Origin: Saturnia japonica
Lineage: Eukaryota > Arthropoda > Insecta > Lepidoptera > Saturniidae
Direction: 5' to 3'
Length of the DNA: 64,000 bases
NCBI GenBank assembly: GCA_033032175.1
Contig: CM065304.1
Location: 28,154,653-28,218,652, forward strand
Positions within the stretch are counted from its first letter, which is position 1. The number at the start of each line of letters is the position of its first letter. Positions 1 through 11,374 of the stretch are shown piece after piece. A model generated the notes under the pieces. The model worked only from the letters and a program-made list of their open reading frames with translations, was not told where the DNA came from and made no database searches. The translations under genes and the position numbers were made by a program.

Positions 1-982
1 ACATTACCTTTCATAATTGAATGAATTGGCGTAGAGAATTTTGTTTTATTGGAGGATATTGATTGGGTCCTTCAAATTAGGTGTGACGAGGCATTTCTTC
101 AGGCATAACGGCAACAACTAGTTATCGTCAACTAGTTATAGTTAGTTAACGGCAAGATGGGACCATCACCATCACCCATCACCACTAGGATATGGAATCA
201 TTTCACCATGTTATAAAATTTATTACTATAAAAAACTCTAGAGGAATAATTCGCCTCTCTCTTGAATCTGGTATAGTTCCAAAGTCTTCGAAGCTTGCCA
301 ACATTCAATCAGTTCTTAAAAAGAACAACCGTGACGATCCTACCAATTATTACCCAATTGCCATTACCTCTCTTCTGGGTAAAGTTATGGAGCGAGTCAT
401 TAATAACCAACTCGGTGGCATATCTAGAGTATAACGACATCCTAAGTGATCGTCAGTACTGTTTTCGTGAAAAACGATCCCCTAGGGATCTCGTGGTGTA
501 TGCCACACTCAAATGTGGTGAGGCCCTGGCACTGTCTCTTGACGTTTTCAAGGTTTTGTATAGGGTATGGCATGGAAGCTTCGTAGGCAAGCTTAGATCA
601 TACGGTGTTCCTGACAGCCTAAGGGTCTGGATACAAGACTTCCTGTGTGTATAGTCAATAACAGTAGTTCTTGACGGCTGCTCTTCTACTCCTTTGGCAA
701 TTGATGCCGGAGTTCCTCAGGGGTTAGTACTCTCTGCAATGCTTTTTTTTGCTACACATAAATGACCTGCTTAAACCTGATATCCTTGGGTACGCAGAAG
801 ATAGCAACGTTACAGAGAGTTATATATCAATCCCATTAGTTGACAAGAATGAAACTAGCAAGCTGAGAGAGGCCATGATCAACCGCTTGAATTAGCCCTT
901 GGATTCGTTTCTGATTGGGGAAATGCGAACCTTGACAAGTTCAACCCATGGATCACTGATAGGTGCAAAAATGCATTGCCTG
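1..982 (+). repeat. 982-bp direct repeat, copy A
   Basis: This block recurs at 2814-3795 with a constant offset of 2813 bp. I see only scattered single-base differences, for example C/T near 130 and A/G near 824. Identity ends abruptly at 982. The window starts inside the repeat, so its left limit is unknown. Both copies carry the same decayed LINE reverse transcriptase with the same stops, so the block was duplicated after the LINE had died. Confidence 0.95.
192..960 (+). pseudogene. Decayed jockey-type LINE reverse transcriptase, copy A
   Basis: Two overlapping frames (192-434 and 295-654) carry pieces typical of a non-LTR reverse transcriptase: 'SLESGIVPKSSKLANIQ', 'NYYPIAITSLLGKVMERVI', 'LSDRQYCFREKRS', then 'AGVPQG' near 707 and 'GYAEDSNVT' near 790. 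The last stands where the catalytic YADD box is expected. At least two frameshifts and several stops make it dead. The 5' part (endonuclease, ORF1) is missing or lies left of the window. It resembles the insect jockey superfamily, and the fragment at 63783-64000 looks like a relative. Confidence 0.85.
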
Positions 983-1010
983 TCATGTTTGATCCCCCAA
1001 CTCGGACCCA

Positions 1011-1200
1011 TTAACCACAGCCTAAGTGCTAGCACGCACGGGTGACTTATTCGTCCACCCTTGTCCGGTTTTATGGACATGTACAGAGGAGTGGACATTA
1101 CGATGTGATAAAACAATTTATCCATAGTCTTCACAAGAGTGACGCAACGCTCACGGCGACAAAAGTCACCCGTGAGCGCTTGCTCTTAGACTGTAGTTAA
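1011..1200. mobile_element. MITE with TTAA target duplication (piggyBac-like)
   Basis: The element is bounded by TTAA at 1011-1014 and 1197-1200. Inside are imperfect terminal inverted repeats of about 38 bp, starting CCACAGCCTAAGTGCTAGC on the left and CTACAGTCTAAGAGCAAGC on the reverse complement of the right end, both running into CACGGGTGACTT. The 182-bp interior has no ORF. TTAA duplication is a hallmark of piggyBac elements, which is why I suggest that superfamily. A related single end lies near 6040. Confidence 0.7.
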
Positions 1201-2208
1201 TAGATCCGAGTTGTGTTCACTAACGGCCGTTCACTAAATTTTAGTAATTATAGGAGATAATTTGAATTATTGTAATCTATCTATGACTGGTGTTCTATTA
1301 ACACTATTCTAACAAAGTTAGTTAAGACCACAGATAGTTAAAAACTTCTAATTCCCTCTGAGACGTTTTGTGTTTGCTTATAAAATAATTGACGTCCTAT
1401 TTTGGATAAACATTATAAGTATATTAAATGTTTATATTTACTAAGATTATTATGTTTAAATAATAATATTTTCAAATGATTATAAACAAAAATAAATATT
1501 TATAAAACACAGTTTGCACATGTCATATGATGAAATTCTACAAATTCGCAATACGTTCATGATTCGAAATATTAGAAAAAACAAAACGTAATATTTGGAC
1601 AGACTCTGTCGTCTCATCATCTTCGTTTGGTCTTTGGACATTGTTGTAAAGAGTCGACTTGGTTTGCCTCTCTTTGTGCTTTTTATAAGTATCTAGTGTT
1701 TAATATTTAATAGTATTATTAAATTTCAATCTATTTATAAATCTAGATTCTGAAAATTCACGTTTATTTTAGTATAAATGGTGATCATCTAATTCTGCAT
1801 CATCTGAGTCTAAATTAAATACCCCAGCTTGATACAATTCGACATCACTTCCATCACTAAACAAACCCATTACTTGTCATTAAAATACATATAATTTAAG
1901 AATCCTTCAACAAGAACTGATTATCTCCCAAAATCGGGTGACAAACAAAAGATAATATGAACAACTCACAGATAGTTAACTGTAAGGAACGTCTTGAAAC
2001 ACTCTACTTTTATTTTGTATGAACTTACACATCTATGCTAAAAAATAGACTCTCTAACAGGTGTAGTTTAAAGTTAAAGTTAAAATTATCTTTCTGTATT
2101 TATTGAAATCGAAAAATGCTGAGATATATATCACTAGACTAGTAACTGTTAAAATTGGCAGTTATAGATAGTTAGATTATTGAAACCGGTCGTAACTGAA
2201 AATACTAA
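1201..2208. other. AT-rich spacer, no gene seen
   Basis: No gene was recognised. Short pieces resemble the GGCCGTTTTCAATAA-type MITE ends, at about 1222-1245 and in inverted sense at about 2165-2191. They suggest old, broken or nested copies of the family seen at 4701-4871. Confidence 0.5.
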
Positions 2209-2464
2209 CGGCAATTACCAATAACATATCTGAGTATACTATCCCCGATTAGTACATATTTGTAATAAGTAACTATCTTTAACTTAAGACAGATATCGAG
2301 TTCCCTCTTATCTATCCAAGCTATAGTATAGGGCTATATATTATGTAGATACGAAAAACTATCCATTGATAGGATATTGAAAAAAAAGTTAGGACTGAAG
2401 TTTATATTTGTCTATCTTTAGTAACTGAAACAACAAACAGATAGTTTATTGAAAACGGCCTTAA
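2209..2464. mobile_element. Probable MITE related to the 4701-4871 family
   Basis: The left end (AACGGCAATTACCAATAACA near 2210) is an imperfect inverted match to the right end (ACAGATAGTTTATTGAAAAC, then GGCC, near 2440-2463). The interior is AT-rich and has no ORF. The ends resemble those at 4701-4871, and no clear target duplication is visible. Confidence 0.4.
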
Positions 2465-2813
2465 ATTAACCGTCAACATTATTTATGCGAGATATTAAAT
2501 ATTTACAAACGCAAGCCCCATTTACTAGAAATGTATAAATATGTATTTTATAATATAAATAAAAACCATTTATTTTACTAACAAATATAATTTTTCCGAG
2601 AGCCGTTAACAAAGTATATTATTTCAGAGACGATAGATGACATTGATAAACATGGTTTCTGAGTCAAGTTCACTTTAACAGGGCTCTGTTTACTTTATAA
2701 ATAGAGCACCTCCAGTGCACGGTACAGTGATATCCAACTGATTTAAATTGATACATTTTTATTACTATAATGCGAGGTTCAACTTTCACATTTTACAAAA
2801 CGGTTAAATATAT
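2465..2813. other. AT-rich spacer between the direct repeats
   Basis: No coding or repeat signal was recognised between the MITE-like sequence and the second copy of the 982-bp repeat. Confidence 0.5.
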
Positions 2814-3795
2814 ACATTACCTTTCATAATTGAATGAATTGGCGTAGAGAATTTTGTTTTATTGGAGGATATTGATTGGGTCCTTCAAATTAGGTGTGAC
2901 GAGGCATTTCTTCAGGCATAACGGCAACAACTAGTTATCGTTAACTAGTTATAGTTAGTTAACGGCAAGATGGGACCATCACCATCACCCATCACCACTA
3001 GGATATGGAATCATTTCACCATGTTATAAAATTTATTACTATAAAAAACTCTAGAGGAATAATTCGCCTCTCTCTTGAATCTGGTATAGTTCCAAAGTCT
3101 TCGAAGCTTGCCAACATTCAATCAGTTCTTAAAAAGAACAACCGTGACGATCCTACCAATTATTACCCAATTGCCATTACCTCTCTTCTGGGTAAAGTTA
3201 TGGAGCGAGTCATTAATAACCAACTCGGTGGCATATCTAGAGTATAACGACATCCTAAGTGATCGTCAGTACTGTTTTCGTGAAAAACGATCCCCTAGGG
3301 ATCTCGTGGTGTATGCCACACTCAAATGTGGTGAGGCCCTGGCACTGTCTCTTGACGTTTTCAAGGTTTTGTATAGGGTATGGCATGGAAGCTTCGTAGG
3401 CAAGCTTAGATCATACGGTGTTCCTGACAGCCTAAGGGTCTGGATACAAGACTTCCTGTGTGTATAGTCAATAACAGTAGTTCTTGACGGCTGCTCTTCT
3501 ACTCCTTTGGCAATTGATGCCGGAGTTCCTCAGGGGTTAGTACTCTCTGCAATGCTTTTTTTTGCTACACATAAATGACCTGCTTAAACCTGATATCCTT
3601 GGGTACGCAGAAGATAGCAACGTTACAGAGAGTTATATATCGATCCCATTAGTTGACAAGAATGAAACTAGCAAGCTGAGAGAGGCCATGATCAACCGCT
3701 TGAATTAGCCCTTGGATTCGTTTCTGATTGGGGAAATGCGAACCTTGACAAGTTCAACCCATGGATCACTGATAGGTGCAAAAATGCATTGCCTG
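2814..3795 (+). repeat. 982-bp direct repeat, copy B
   Basis: This is a near-identical partner of 1-982. Beyond 3795, copy B continues smoothly into more LINE sequence, whereas copy A runs into unrelated DNA at 983. Copy B therefore looks like the parental locus and copy A like the duplicate. Confidence 0.95.
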
Positions 3796-4083
3796 GAAAA
3801 TCAGCGTAGGGTCGCTTGCCTTGCATTGTTCTATCGACTACACTTTGGTCAATGTACTCAAGAACTACACTGACATATTCCACCCACTCTATTCTATCAC
3901 AGGATTATCAGATCCCGTATGGGTCTCCATCCATATGTAGTTGATCTGCACAAAATGCTTTACATCGAATTTCATTATGCGAATTTTTCCTGGTACTCAT
4001 CATATAACATAGAGATCTTCAAAATAAGAGTGAATCAGTTTTTACTGAGCGATCGCATACCATCCTCTGTCTCTTCTTCATTT
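3005..4083 (+). pseudogene. Decayed jockey-type LINE reverse transcriptase and C-terminus, copy B
   Basis: It carries the same broken reverse transcriptase frames as copy A, followed by C-terminal LINE sequence absent from copy A. Around 3796-3900 a frame reads like 'RRVACLALFYRLHFGQCTQE'. At 3919-4050 the frame contains 'HPYVVDLHKML' and 'EIFKIRVNQFLLSD', which match the usual end of this jockey-type ORF2 family. Frameshifts and stops abound. No poly(A) tail or target duplication could be recognised after 4083. Confidence 0.8.
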
Positions 4084-4700
4084 TCTATCAGGTATGAAAT
4101 TCTTGCATATATATATGCAATATGTGTGTTTGTGTGTGAGAGTGTTTCTCAAAAACGGCTCCATCGTTTTTCATGAAATTTTGTATTTAGATAACGTCGT
4201 AAAGCTCGGTCGCTCAAATATTTAGTTCTTAAACTCCAATCATTATATATATACATATTTATTTTAGTTTTTAGTTATAATATTACAACTCAACTATCTG
4301 TTTTGAATCTGCAGTTCGTTTATAAGTATACTCGTTTCAAGGGAGTTCGACAAAAGCCTAATTGGCTTGTTTGTCAAACTACATTGATAGATTATTTTAT
4401 TAGCTTGTTTGATTTGTTCATTGTTATCGTTTTGAGAATATTCGCAAACCAACAAAATGAATACCAAATAATTTATGCGCCTGCACGTGACGGTGCGGAA
4501 GCTTTCGAGCTCTCCCGATACTCGCATTGTTATGCAAGCGACAATGCGGGTCGAAACAGTAAAATGTTTGTAAATGTTATTTAAAGGCTTTATTTTTTAT
4601 TTTAATATTTATGATAGAGCATTTAGGCCAGGATCATAGTGATCACATTCGGCGTATCGTATTTATTGCTTATTGTAAGATCCGCTTGAACATATTATTT
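4084..4700. other. No gene recognised; short GC-richer hairpin
   Basis: An open frame at 4303-4584 matches nothing I recognise and has no splice context. At about 4528-4553, CGCATTGT and ACAATGCG form an 8-bp stem around a 10-nt loop in a locally GC-richer patch. Confidence 0.4.
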
Positions 4701-4871
4701 ACGGCCGTTTTCAATAATTTATCTAAATAGTTTAGGTAATGACGATAGAAAGATATGTCTGTTAATAAGCTTTTGTATGAACTAGCTATCCGAAGATACG
4801 TTATTGAAATTTAAAAGCTTACCAAAATATATATCTTAACAGTGGTTTGATAGATTATTGAAAACGGTCAT
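4701..4871. mobile_element. 171-bp MITE with about 24-bp inverted repeats
   Basis: The left end starts ACGGCCGTTTTCAATAATTT. The reverse complement of the right end starts ATGACCGTTTTCAATAATCT. Both continue into TATC plus an A/T-rich stretch. The interior has no ORF. The superfamily cannot be assigned because no unambiguous target duplication is visible. Similar ends occur at 1222-2464. Confidence 0.65.
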
Positions 4872-5164
4872 TATACTGCAATGAAATTCATTTGCTAACC
4901 GTGAACTGGCGTGGTTATTCTAAGAAATAATTACAACACTGAACATATTCGTTTAATCTTGTCTATAAAAATCTTGTATCTGTTAGTGATTCTACAACTT
5001 CTGTATAGCTTGACCAATCGAGTTCTTATTCGTACAATATAGTATATTTGCTTTAATACGCTCTAGTTTATGACGACTTAAAGATACAGAGTGGATCAGC
5101 CTGGCGTACTGTAGGCAAGCTAGGGAATCACTACCCTGTGCTAATTCCAAGATCTCAAAAGCCT

Positions 5165-5570
5165 TCTTATACTTGAACAGACGTCAAGCAGGAATGACTA
5201 CTGGGGCCCTAATAGAACACGGGTATTATAACAAACACCTTTTTAATCTTGGTGTAGCCGAAAGCCCCCTGTGCCGAGCGTGCATGGGAGCAAAAGAAAC
5301 AGCCAAACACGTGCTCTTGGAGTGCAAAAAGTTGGCCCAAAACCAGGTTTAATACCTTGGCACACCAAGGAGTCTTCCATAGGTTTTTAACAACATCGGG
5401 CGACTGGTGAACTTTCCTAGAGAAATAGTGTTGACACGATTGAGGTCGGCCAGCATCACGCAAAATAAGCGCACATGGACGTCGATTTACGAAAAATAAG
5501 CCCGTGAAAACCTGTATATTTACTTTATCAAGAAGGTGGTTCATAGCGTTACACTGTAGTTGAGACACTA
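5165..5570 (+). pseudogene. C-terminal fragment of a LINE (RNase H / cysteine-motif tail)
   Basis: A frame around 5180-5345 reads like 'RRQAGMTTGALIEHGYYNK', then 'HLFNLGVAESPLCRACMGA' and 'KETAKHVLLEC'. The C-x2-C-x8-H-x4-C arrangement is the cysteine/histidine motif found at the end of I-, R1- or jockey-type LINE ORF2 proteins, often after an RNase H domain. The frame is broken before and after. It is a different family from the LINE at 192-4083. Confidence 0.6.
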
Positions 5571-6029
5571 ACTACCAGAAAGGCCAGAGTAATGTGTGCT
5601 AGTCGAGCTAGCTATTTCCTATTATTAGAATAAACAAGGTTATCCGTGTCCTCGTCTTACGTTATAATATTGCAATAAATTATTTACTGATACGATACTA
5701 ACGATCACAGCTATTGAAGGTCTCGTACCTTATTAGCATCTATCCGTGACCTTCACTATAATATTCAGGGCTACGTAAATCGATAAGTTAACTAGGAAAA
5801 GGTGTCACGAAGCTCTGCAACAGCCTCGGTTCTCGATAATCTTACTCGCATGACTGAATCACGCGAAGTAAGATACCTTGACTTTTAAATAAAGTTTTTC
5901 TCAGGTTGATTGTAAGGTTTATGTTTTTCGTTTATCTTTATATATGTCACAGGATAATTGTACGAACCATTAGTTTATAAGTAATCTACTCAGATTGTAA
6001 ACTGTCGATATATCGTGAACGGACATAAA
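5571..6029. other. No gene recognised
   Basis: AT-rich sequence with no convincing ORF, splice-bounded exon or repeat structure. The missing first coding exon of SCYL2 was looked for here and not found. Confidence 0.4.
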
Positions 6030-6105
6030 ACTTTGCAATCTAAGTGCTAGCGCACACGGGTGAGTTTTGTCGCTGTTACTATGTCGTCACCCTTGAAGTG
6101 GCATA
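6030..6105. mobile_element. Single end of the 1011-1200 MITE family
   Basis: The stretch CTAAGTGCTAGCGCACACGG followed by GTGAGTTTTGTCGC matches the terminal repeat of the MITE at 1011-1200. No opposite end or TTAA pair is visible, so this is a truncated copy. Confidence 0.5.
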
Positions 6106-6173
6106 ATAAGATCAACCAAGCCCCAGCTAATAGATAATTAATATGTTATTTTAATAAGTTTCATTTTTCACAG

Positions 6174-6398
6174 GAATGTTCGGTGTTCATCTTCGACAAG
6201 CGAATTGCGGATAAGTTGTACAAGCCGAAACGAAAAGAGACAATGCTGGATCGCATAAAGACTTGTATAACTCAGATGGAGAACATTCGTCACCCGAAGA
6301 TGCTTCAAATTATTCATTCTATTGAAGAAAGCAACAACACCATAGCTTTTGCTTCGGAATCGGTTTTGGCAAGCTTGGATAACATTCTTGCGTGGCAT
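6174..6398 (+). CDS. SCYL2: SCYL2 exon: pseudokinase N-lobe
   Basis: The 75-codon exon lies between the acceptor TTTTTCACAG and the donor GTAAGT and is phase 0 at both ends. It starts 'ECSVFIFDKRIADKL', the equivalent of kinase strand beta3. The ATP-binding VAIK lysine is not conserved here, as is usual for the SCYL family. It continues through 'IRHPKMLQIIHSIEESNNT' (beta4/beta5 region) and 'LASLDNILAWH' (hinge). The glycine-rich loop and the true start codon belong to an upstream exon not seen in the window. The GTG/ATG codons inside the exon are not starts. Confidence 0.92.
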
Positions 6399-7004
6399 GT
6401 AAGTAAAAATTATTAAATCCAAAAAGTACGTTTCGTCACTGTAGACTATCAGACATGCGAAAAAACTTCTTTTTTTTTAAATAAGATTATCTTGCGACTA
6501 TAAAATCAACTGAAAATCGTAACGGGGATGGACAATATCTACGTTACAAAGAAGTTTTGAAACACTATACACATGTTTCCAATATTCATTGGACAACTGT
6601 TGACAGTCCCTCGTGCTACACCGGGCGGAGTAGTTATCGCATAGACTGCTTTTAAAAAGCAAGACATAGCTCGACATGAATCGGAAAATTAAGAAGAATC
6701 ACCTCATCACGATGTCACAACAATACATAATTATAATACTTACAAGTGAACTAAACTGCGCAATTTAAATGAATTTTTAAGTACGAAGTTCGAATTCGCA
6801 AGCCACTAAAACTATTTAAGTGAGTTACGCACACATTGACAACTGAGTCAATTTAAATTTCAGTATTACCTACTTATTTCATAACTAATCGCAGATATTA
6901 GTTCATTTATTATAATATTATTACAAGATATTTTTTGACAAAAAAGTATACCAACTTCAATGATATTGAGAATTTCCCTGATATAGATATATCGTATCGA
7001 TATA
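6399..7004. other. SCYL2 intron, no feature recognised
   Basis: AT-rich intronic sequence. A GATATA-rich patch near 6980-7010 is low complexity only. Confidence 0.5.
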
Positions 7005-7206
7005 TCGATATAGAATTCGTAGATACGAATTTGAAGTTCCAATGGCAATAAAGTTAAAATGAGACCACCTTTGATGTATCCCATTAAAAAAAAAAGAATC
7101 ATCTAAATCGATTCAAAAACAAAGATGTTCCTCCATAAACAATACATACACACATATACATTCGAATTGAGAACCTCTTCCTTTTTTGAAGTCGGGTTAA
7201 AAATAC
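7005..7206 (+). repeat. Common lepidopteran-type interspersed repeat end
   Basis: The stretch ending GAATTGAGAACCTCTTCC, TTTTTTGAAGTCGGG, TTAAAAA is, to my knowledge, the frequent 3' end of a short interspersed repeat in moth and butterfly genomes. The left limit is approximate. It is intronic and non-coding. Confidence 0.5.
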
Positions 7207-7559
7207 AAGACTAACGTACGCTATTTGCCTCATTTAACATGGTGCTTAAATAACACATATTCCATCACACAATTCACCTTCACATCTTAAACTTATTTTT
7301 CTTTCAGTGATTCATTGCATGACTGAAACAATTCTTATAATTTATTTTAACATTGACTCGTAACCTATGTCTCTTTTTTCCAATAAAATCTGGCATTTCA
7401 CCTGTGGTTAGGGTTTTATATAATATATTGTATACCTTTTGTTATTTAACATGTATATTTATGACGTTTTAATAACTCTTTCCGTTGAAATTTTTTTCAT
7501 TGTTCTTAGGGCAATAATTTTTAAATGGACCATCCTCTATATGCTTTATTCCAAACTCG
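7207..7559. other. SCYL2 intron, nothing recognised
   Basis: AT-rich sequence without exon, repeat or ORF signals. Confidence 0.4.
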
Positions 7560-10545
7560 TTAGTATTTAATGGATGATATTCCTCAAATATATTATCAGA
7601 ATGTACGTGGTATACGCACAAAAATTAACATTTTCTTTCGGAATCTTATTTGTGTTATTTTTGGTATAATATGCCTAAAAGGAGACTTGGTTGAGAGATG
7701 GCAGTTTTGATTCTGAATATTTTGATCATAGATATAATGTGTATAGGTGTGATTGTAACTATTCATCTCGTGGTGACCGTATGGTCGGTGGGGTTTTCAT
7801 CGCTGTGAACCATAAATATGCTGTCACTCCTGTTAGCGAAGCAGCGGCAGAAGCTTTAAGATTACATATTTTACATTAGCTTAGTACTATCTCCAAATCA
7901 ACGTTATATATCTACTGCTGTTATTTACCCCATTGCCAACAGCAGCAGTTCTTTGTAGCTACTTTGAGGCAGTATCTTATAATATCCTTTGCTATTCTGA
8001 AGATCATCACCTTAATTTGGGTAATTTTAACATATAGCGTGCAATTTGACGCTAACCGATTGTGAAACTAATCTGGCAAACATTAATGATACTGTAATAG
8101 CCTTAATAGCCTAAAGCAATATAATCGGATCTACAATACTGTCGGTAGACAACTTGATTTGGATATTAGCAGTTGTATTTATATTGTGATTGGTTCTTAC
8201 TGCTCTCTTGTTAAGGAAGATGCACATCACCCAGTGCTGGAAACTAACACACATTTCTCTCGATTACGTACAATACATCCTAATGTGCTGACTGTACGTT
8301 TATTTCGAGCGGCAGACTATGAACTAGTTAATAGTCACTTTCAAACAATTGTTTAGGGATAATTTACTTTTTAAACTGGATATATTAATCGCAGTAGATA
8401 TTTTTTATACCACATTGAAAGAAGTAATTGCTTCTGATGCGCCTGTAGTGTCTACAAAATCAAATACCCGCTATTCTATTTGGTTTACCAGGTGACTTAT
8501 AAAAAATATCACAGGAAAGTTGTAATATCACAAAAAATGGAAAAGATTTAGATGTATAAATGATTACGATACCTTTAGTTTACTAAGAGAGCATCACAAG
8601 CGGGTACAGTCTTACTGTTATGAAAATATATCCGTAATAGTGAGCACAAAATATGTAACAATGTAAGTATTTTTGGACATTTGTTAAGTCTAAAACAACT
8701 TCTATCAGCCTTACTTGACACTTACAACATTACTTACTTACAGGTATTATAGTTATTTATCCTCTTCAAACGGAAAATATATTGGTGTTTTATTTAATAA
8801 CTATTTCCATTCGGTCTTTGTTAATGATGTAATTAAACCTGACACAAATAACCAACATATCCTTATCCTCGGAATGTATCTCATCAGAAACCACGTGTAT
8901 AATAATTTTAAAAAAGTGGAATATCCAAAAAAATTGACGTCAATAAGGGCAGTACACCAAATGGATGCCCCCATTGTTTCTTAGGGCTTGCCATAAAACC
9001 TTAGCTTATCCAATTTTCATTCTGTTTAATAAATCACTTAAATTTGGTTTATACCGAACGTTTGAAAGCGCTCCTATTTCGTTTCCTTTTTTAAATCAGG
9101 AGACAAGCTTAATATACAAAACTATAAACCTATTTCTAAAATTATTATAATACCTAAAAAATTTGAATAAATTGTTTCTGTTGGTTCGCCTTATAATTAT
9201 TGATGAACAGCATCATTTTATAAATAATAAATCAACTGAATTTAATTTATGCGAAATTGTTCACCATATAGCTAAAGAGTTACCAGGTGGACGTCGTATA
9301 CACCGACTATTCTAAAGCTTTTCAGAAAATTTCCCACTTCTTAGTTAAACGTAAAATCGAACAAGTTGGTATACACGGCACCTTCTGCGTTGGTTAACAT
9401 CGTATCTCCGCGAATGTAGTCAAGGTAGCTATTCAAGGCCACTGTTCTTTATTTATGCCCGTCACTTCAGGTGTTCCCCAGGGCTCTCACCTTGGTCTGC
9501 TTTTATTTAATATATTTATTAGTTATATTTTCCCAATCTTTGTTAATTCAAACATGTCTTTATGCTTATGACATTACGATTTTTAAAACCATTAAAAATA
9601 GATCAGACTGCTCTCTTTTTTGCAAGATGACCTAAATGGACTATCTTATTATTGGAATACCAATTTGTTTAATCTTAATGTACAAAACTGTAATATCATC
9701 ACGCACTTAAGGAAAAAGATACCTTTTCAATATAATTATCATATTGACGAAGAATCACTAAGTCGTACAACTTAAGTGAGATACCTGGGTGTATACCTTA
9801 ATACCAAGTTTTCTTTTAATAATCTTATTACCTTTATGATTGGCAAAGTCTACAAAATGCTTGGCATTATTTTAAAAACAGGAAAAGATTTTAAATGTTC
9901 ATCAACTCTTATTCTCTTTTACAATATAGTTTATTTCTTATTGGAGTATGGATCTACAGTGTGGAACCTGCAGTATAATAAACATATTGAAATGATTGAA
10001 AGAATACAATGTAAATTTATTAAACATACATACTTTCACGCCAGTATCCCCGAAGAGTTAGGCAGAGGTGTACTAATGTATACGCATAGTTCACCGTGTA
10101 TGTTTTTAAATTAATTAGGCGAGCCTATTGCCATTAACCGAGCACAAATGCCAAACTCCAAGCTGCTACTGGGAATTTCATAGAAAAACCCAATAACACT
10201 TTTTGCTCGACCTGGGATTCGAACCCAGGACCTCGATCATAGCAGTCACAATCTAAATTATACTACTAAACATCTAAATTATAAGTTTAATAATCAGACC
10301 TTACTTCCTAAATTACCCTCCCTACTTAAACTTAGAATGGAAAGAGATAAGATGTTTCTATTCAAATTAGTTAATAATTTAATTGACTCACCTTACCTTC
10401 TTGGTGAACTCGGATTTAGATGTCCTTGGTCCAATGCCAGAAAACAATATTTATTTGATGTGCCTTATTATGTTGCTAAGACTTTCCTTTACAGAACAAG
10501 TAATTTGAATAATTTACATTTCAGTGACATTAGCATTCAATAAAT
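7560..10545 (+). pseudogene. Decayed LINE (endonuclease + reverse transcriptase) in SCYL2 intron
   Basis: Fragments in several frames follow the order of a jockey-superfamily ORF2. 'YYQNVRGIRTKI' (about 7590) and 'GGVFIAVNHKYAV' (about 7785) come from the endonuclease. 'YTDYSKAFQKISHFLVKRK' (about 9300) is the DYSKAFD box. 'GVPQGS'-like coding lies near 9470. 'RYLGVYLNTKFSFNN' (9778) and 'LEYGSTVWNLQYNKHIEMIE' (about 9940) form the connection region. A C-terminal piece lies at 10337-10543. Many stops and frameshifts make it inactive. It is interrupted at about 10110-10262 by a tRNA-like short repeat. Confidence 0.85.
10110..10262 (-). repeat. tRNA-like SINE piece inserted in the LINE relic
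   Basis: Read on the minus strand, the segment contains GGTTCGAATCCCAGG, a good Pol III B-box/T-arm. The plus-strand sequence TTCATAGAAAAACCCAATAA beside it belongs to the same widespread repeat, as far as I recall. It splits the LINE coding pieces at 9776-10100 and 10337-10543, so it inserted after the LINE. Confidence 0.5.
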
Positions 10546-11054
10546 AATTGTTATAAAAAAATAGTCATTGCCAAATGTGCCAATCTTATATTTCTCCTCC
10601 TTTGTCCTTTTCATAGTTATACCACATTTTTATTTAGTAAATAAATTATTACTGTTTCTGATAATCCAATACTGTGTGCGTTGTGTTATTAAATATGAAG
10701 AAACTTTACTGGTTTTTGAGTTTGTTATTTAAGATTAATTTTAAGCATAATGATCTGTAGGTTTCCCTTATAAATATTAAAAAGAAATCGAACGAGACGA
10801 AGTGTTAATTTCGAAGAGGATATCTAATTATACCAAGTTAAAATACGTCATAACTAAAAATAAATTTCCAATCACACCCACTTCAATATTTACTTAATAA
10901 TTTGGCTACATTTTATGGGTATCAAAGGCTTCGTTCACGTTCTTCACGGCACTTTAGATAAATCATACAAAAATCTAGATGTCCCTTCTATTCTATGCTT
11001 TGTAACATATTTTTTTATACATTGAAAAGACACCTAACTCTTTTTTATACTACT
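10546..11054. other. SCYL2 intron, nothing recognised
   Basis: AT-rich sequence with no ORF or terminal repeats. It probably includes the 3' untranslated remnant of the preceding LINE. Confidence 0.4.
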
Positions 11055-11056
11055 AT

Positions 11057-11255
11057 ATGGTGGCAAACAAGCATATTGCCCGTCTGATGGTAAGTGGCTA
11101 CTACAACCTACCGTTGCCGACCTTGAACCCTCCTAACTTAAGGAGCTCTGTTAACCCTACTCACCACAGGAACAAAACAAATATTTAGCTGAGATCTTCT
11201 GAAGAGTGGACGTGTTCCACCAGTAGGCCTGCAAAAAGTTGAGAGAAATTTTACA
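11057..11255 (+). repeat. Short interspersed repeat, family 1, copy 1
   Basis: It starts near GGCAAACAAGCATATTGCCC and contains CTTGAACCC, AAGGAGCTCTG and CCTACTCACC. The same order of blocks occurs at 22448-22645 and 61525-61760, which establishes a dispersed family of about 200 bp in this window. It has no ORF. It is likely a SINE or a LINE 3' end. Confidence 0.65.
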
Positions 11256-11374
11256 AAATTAACTATGGCCTCTATGAAATAGTAGTTTATAAATTAATTC
11301 AAATTCAATATATAAAAGTACATTTTTACAACTTGTTACAATGTAAAATGTAAAGATATAAATTTTCATATTAG

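Noticed and set aside
4303..4584. 93-codon open frame upstream of the first visible SCYL2 exon
   Set aside because: It does not resemble the SCYL2 N-terminus, has no donor in the required phase 0 context, and its composition is like random AT-rich DNA.
10200..10240. Possible functional tRNA gene (B-box on the minus strand)
   Set aside because: There is no acceptor stem, anticodon arm or A-box at the right distance. It is a tRNA-like SINE piece.
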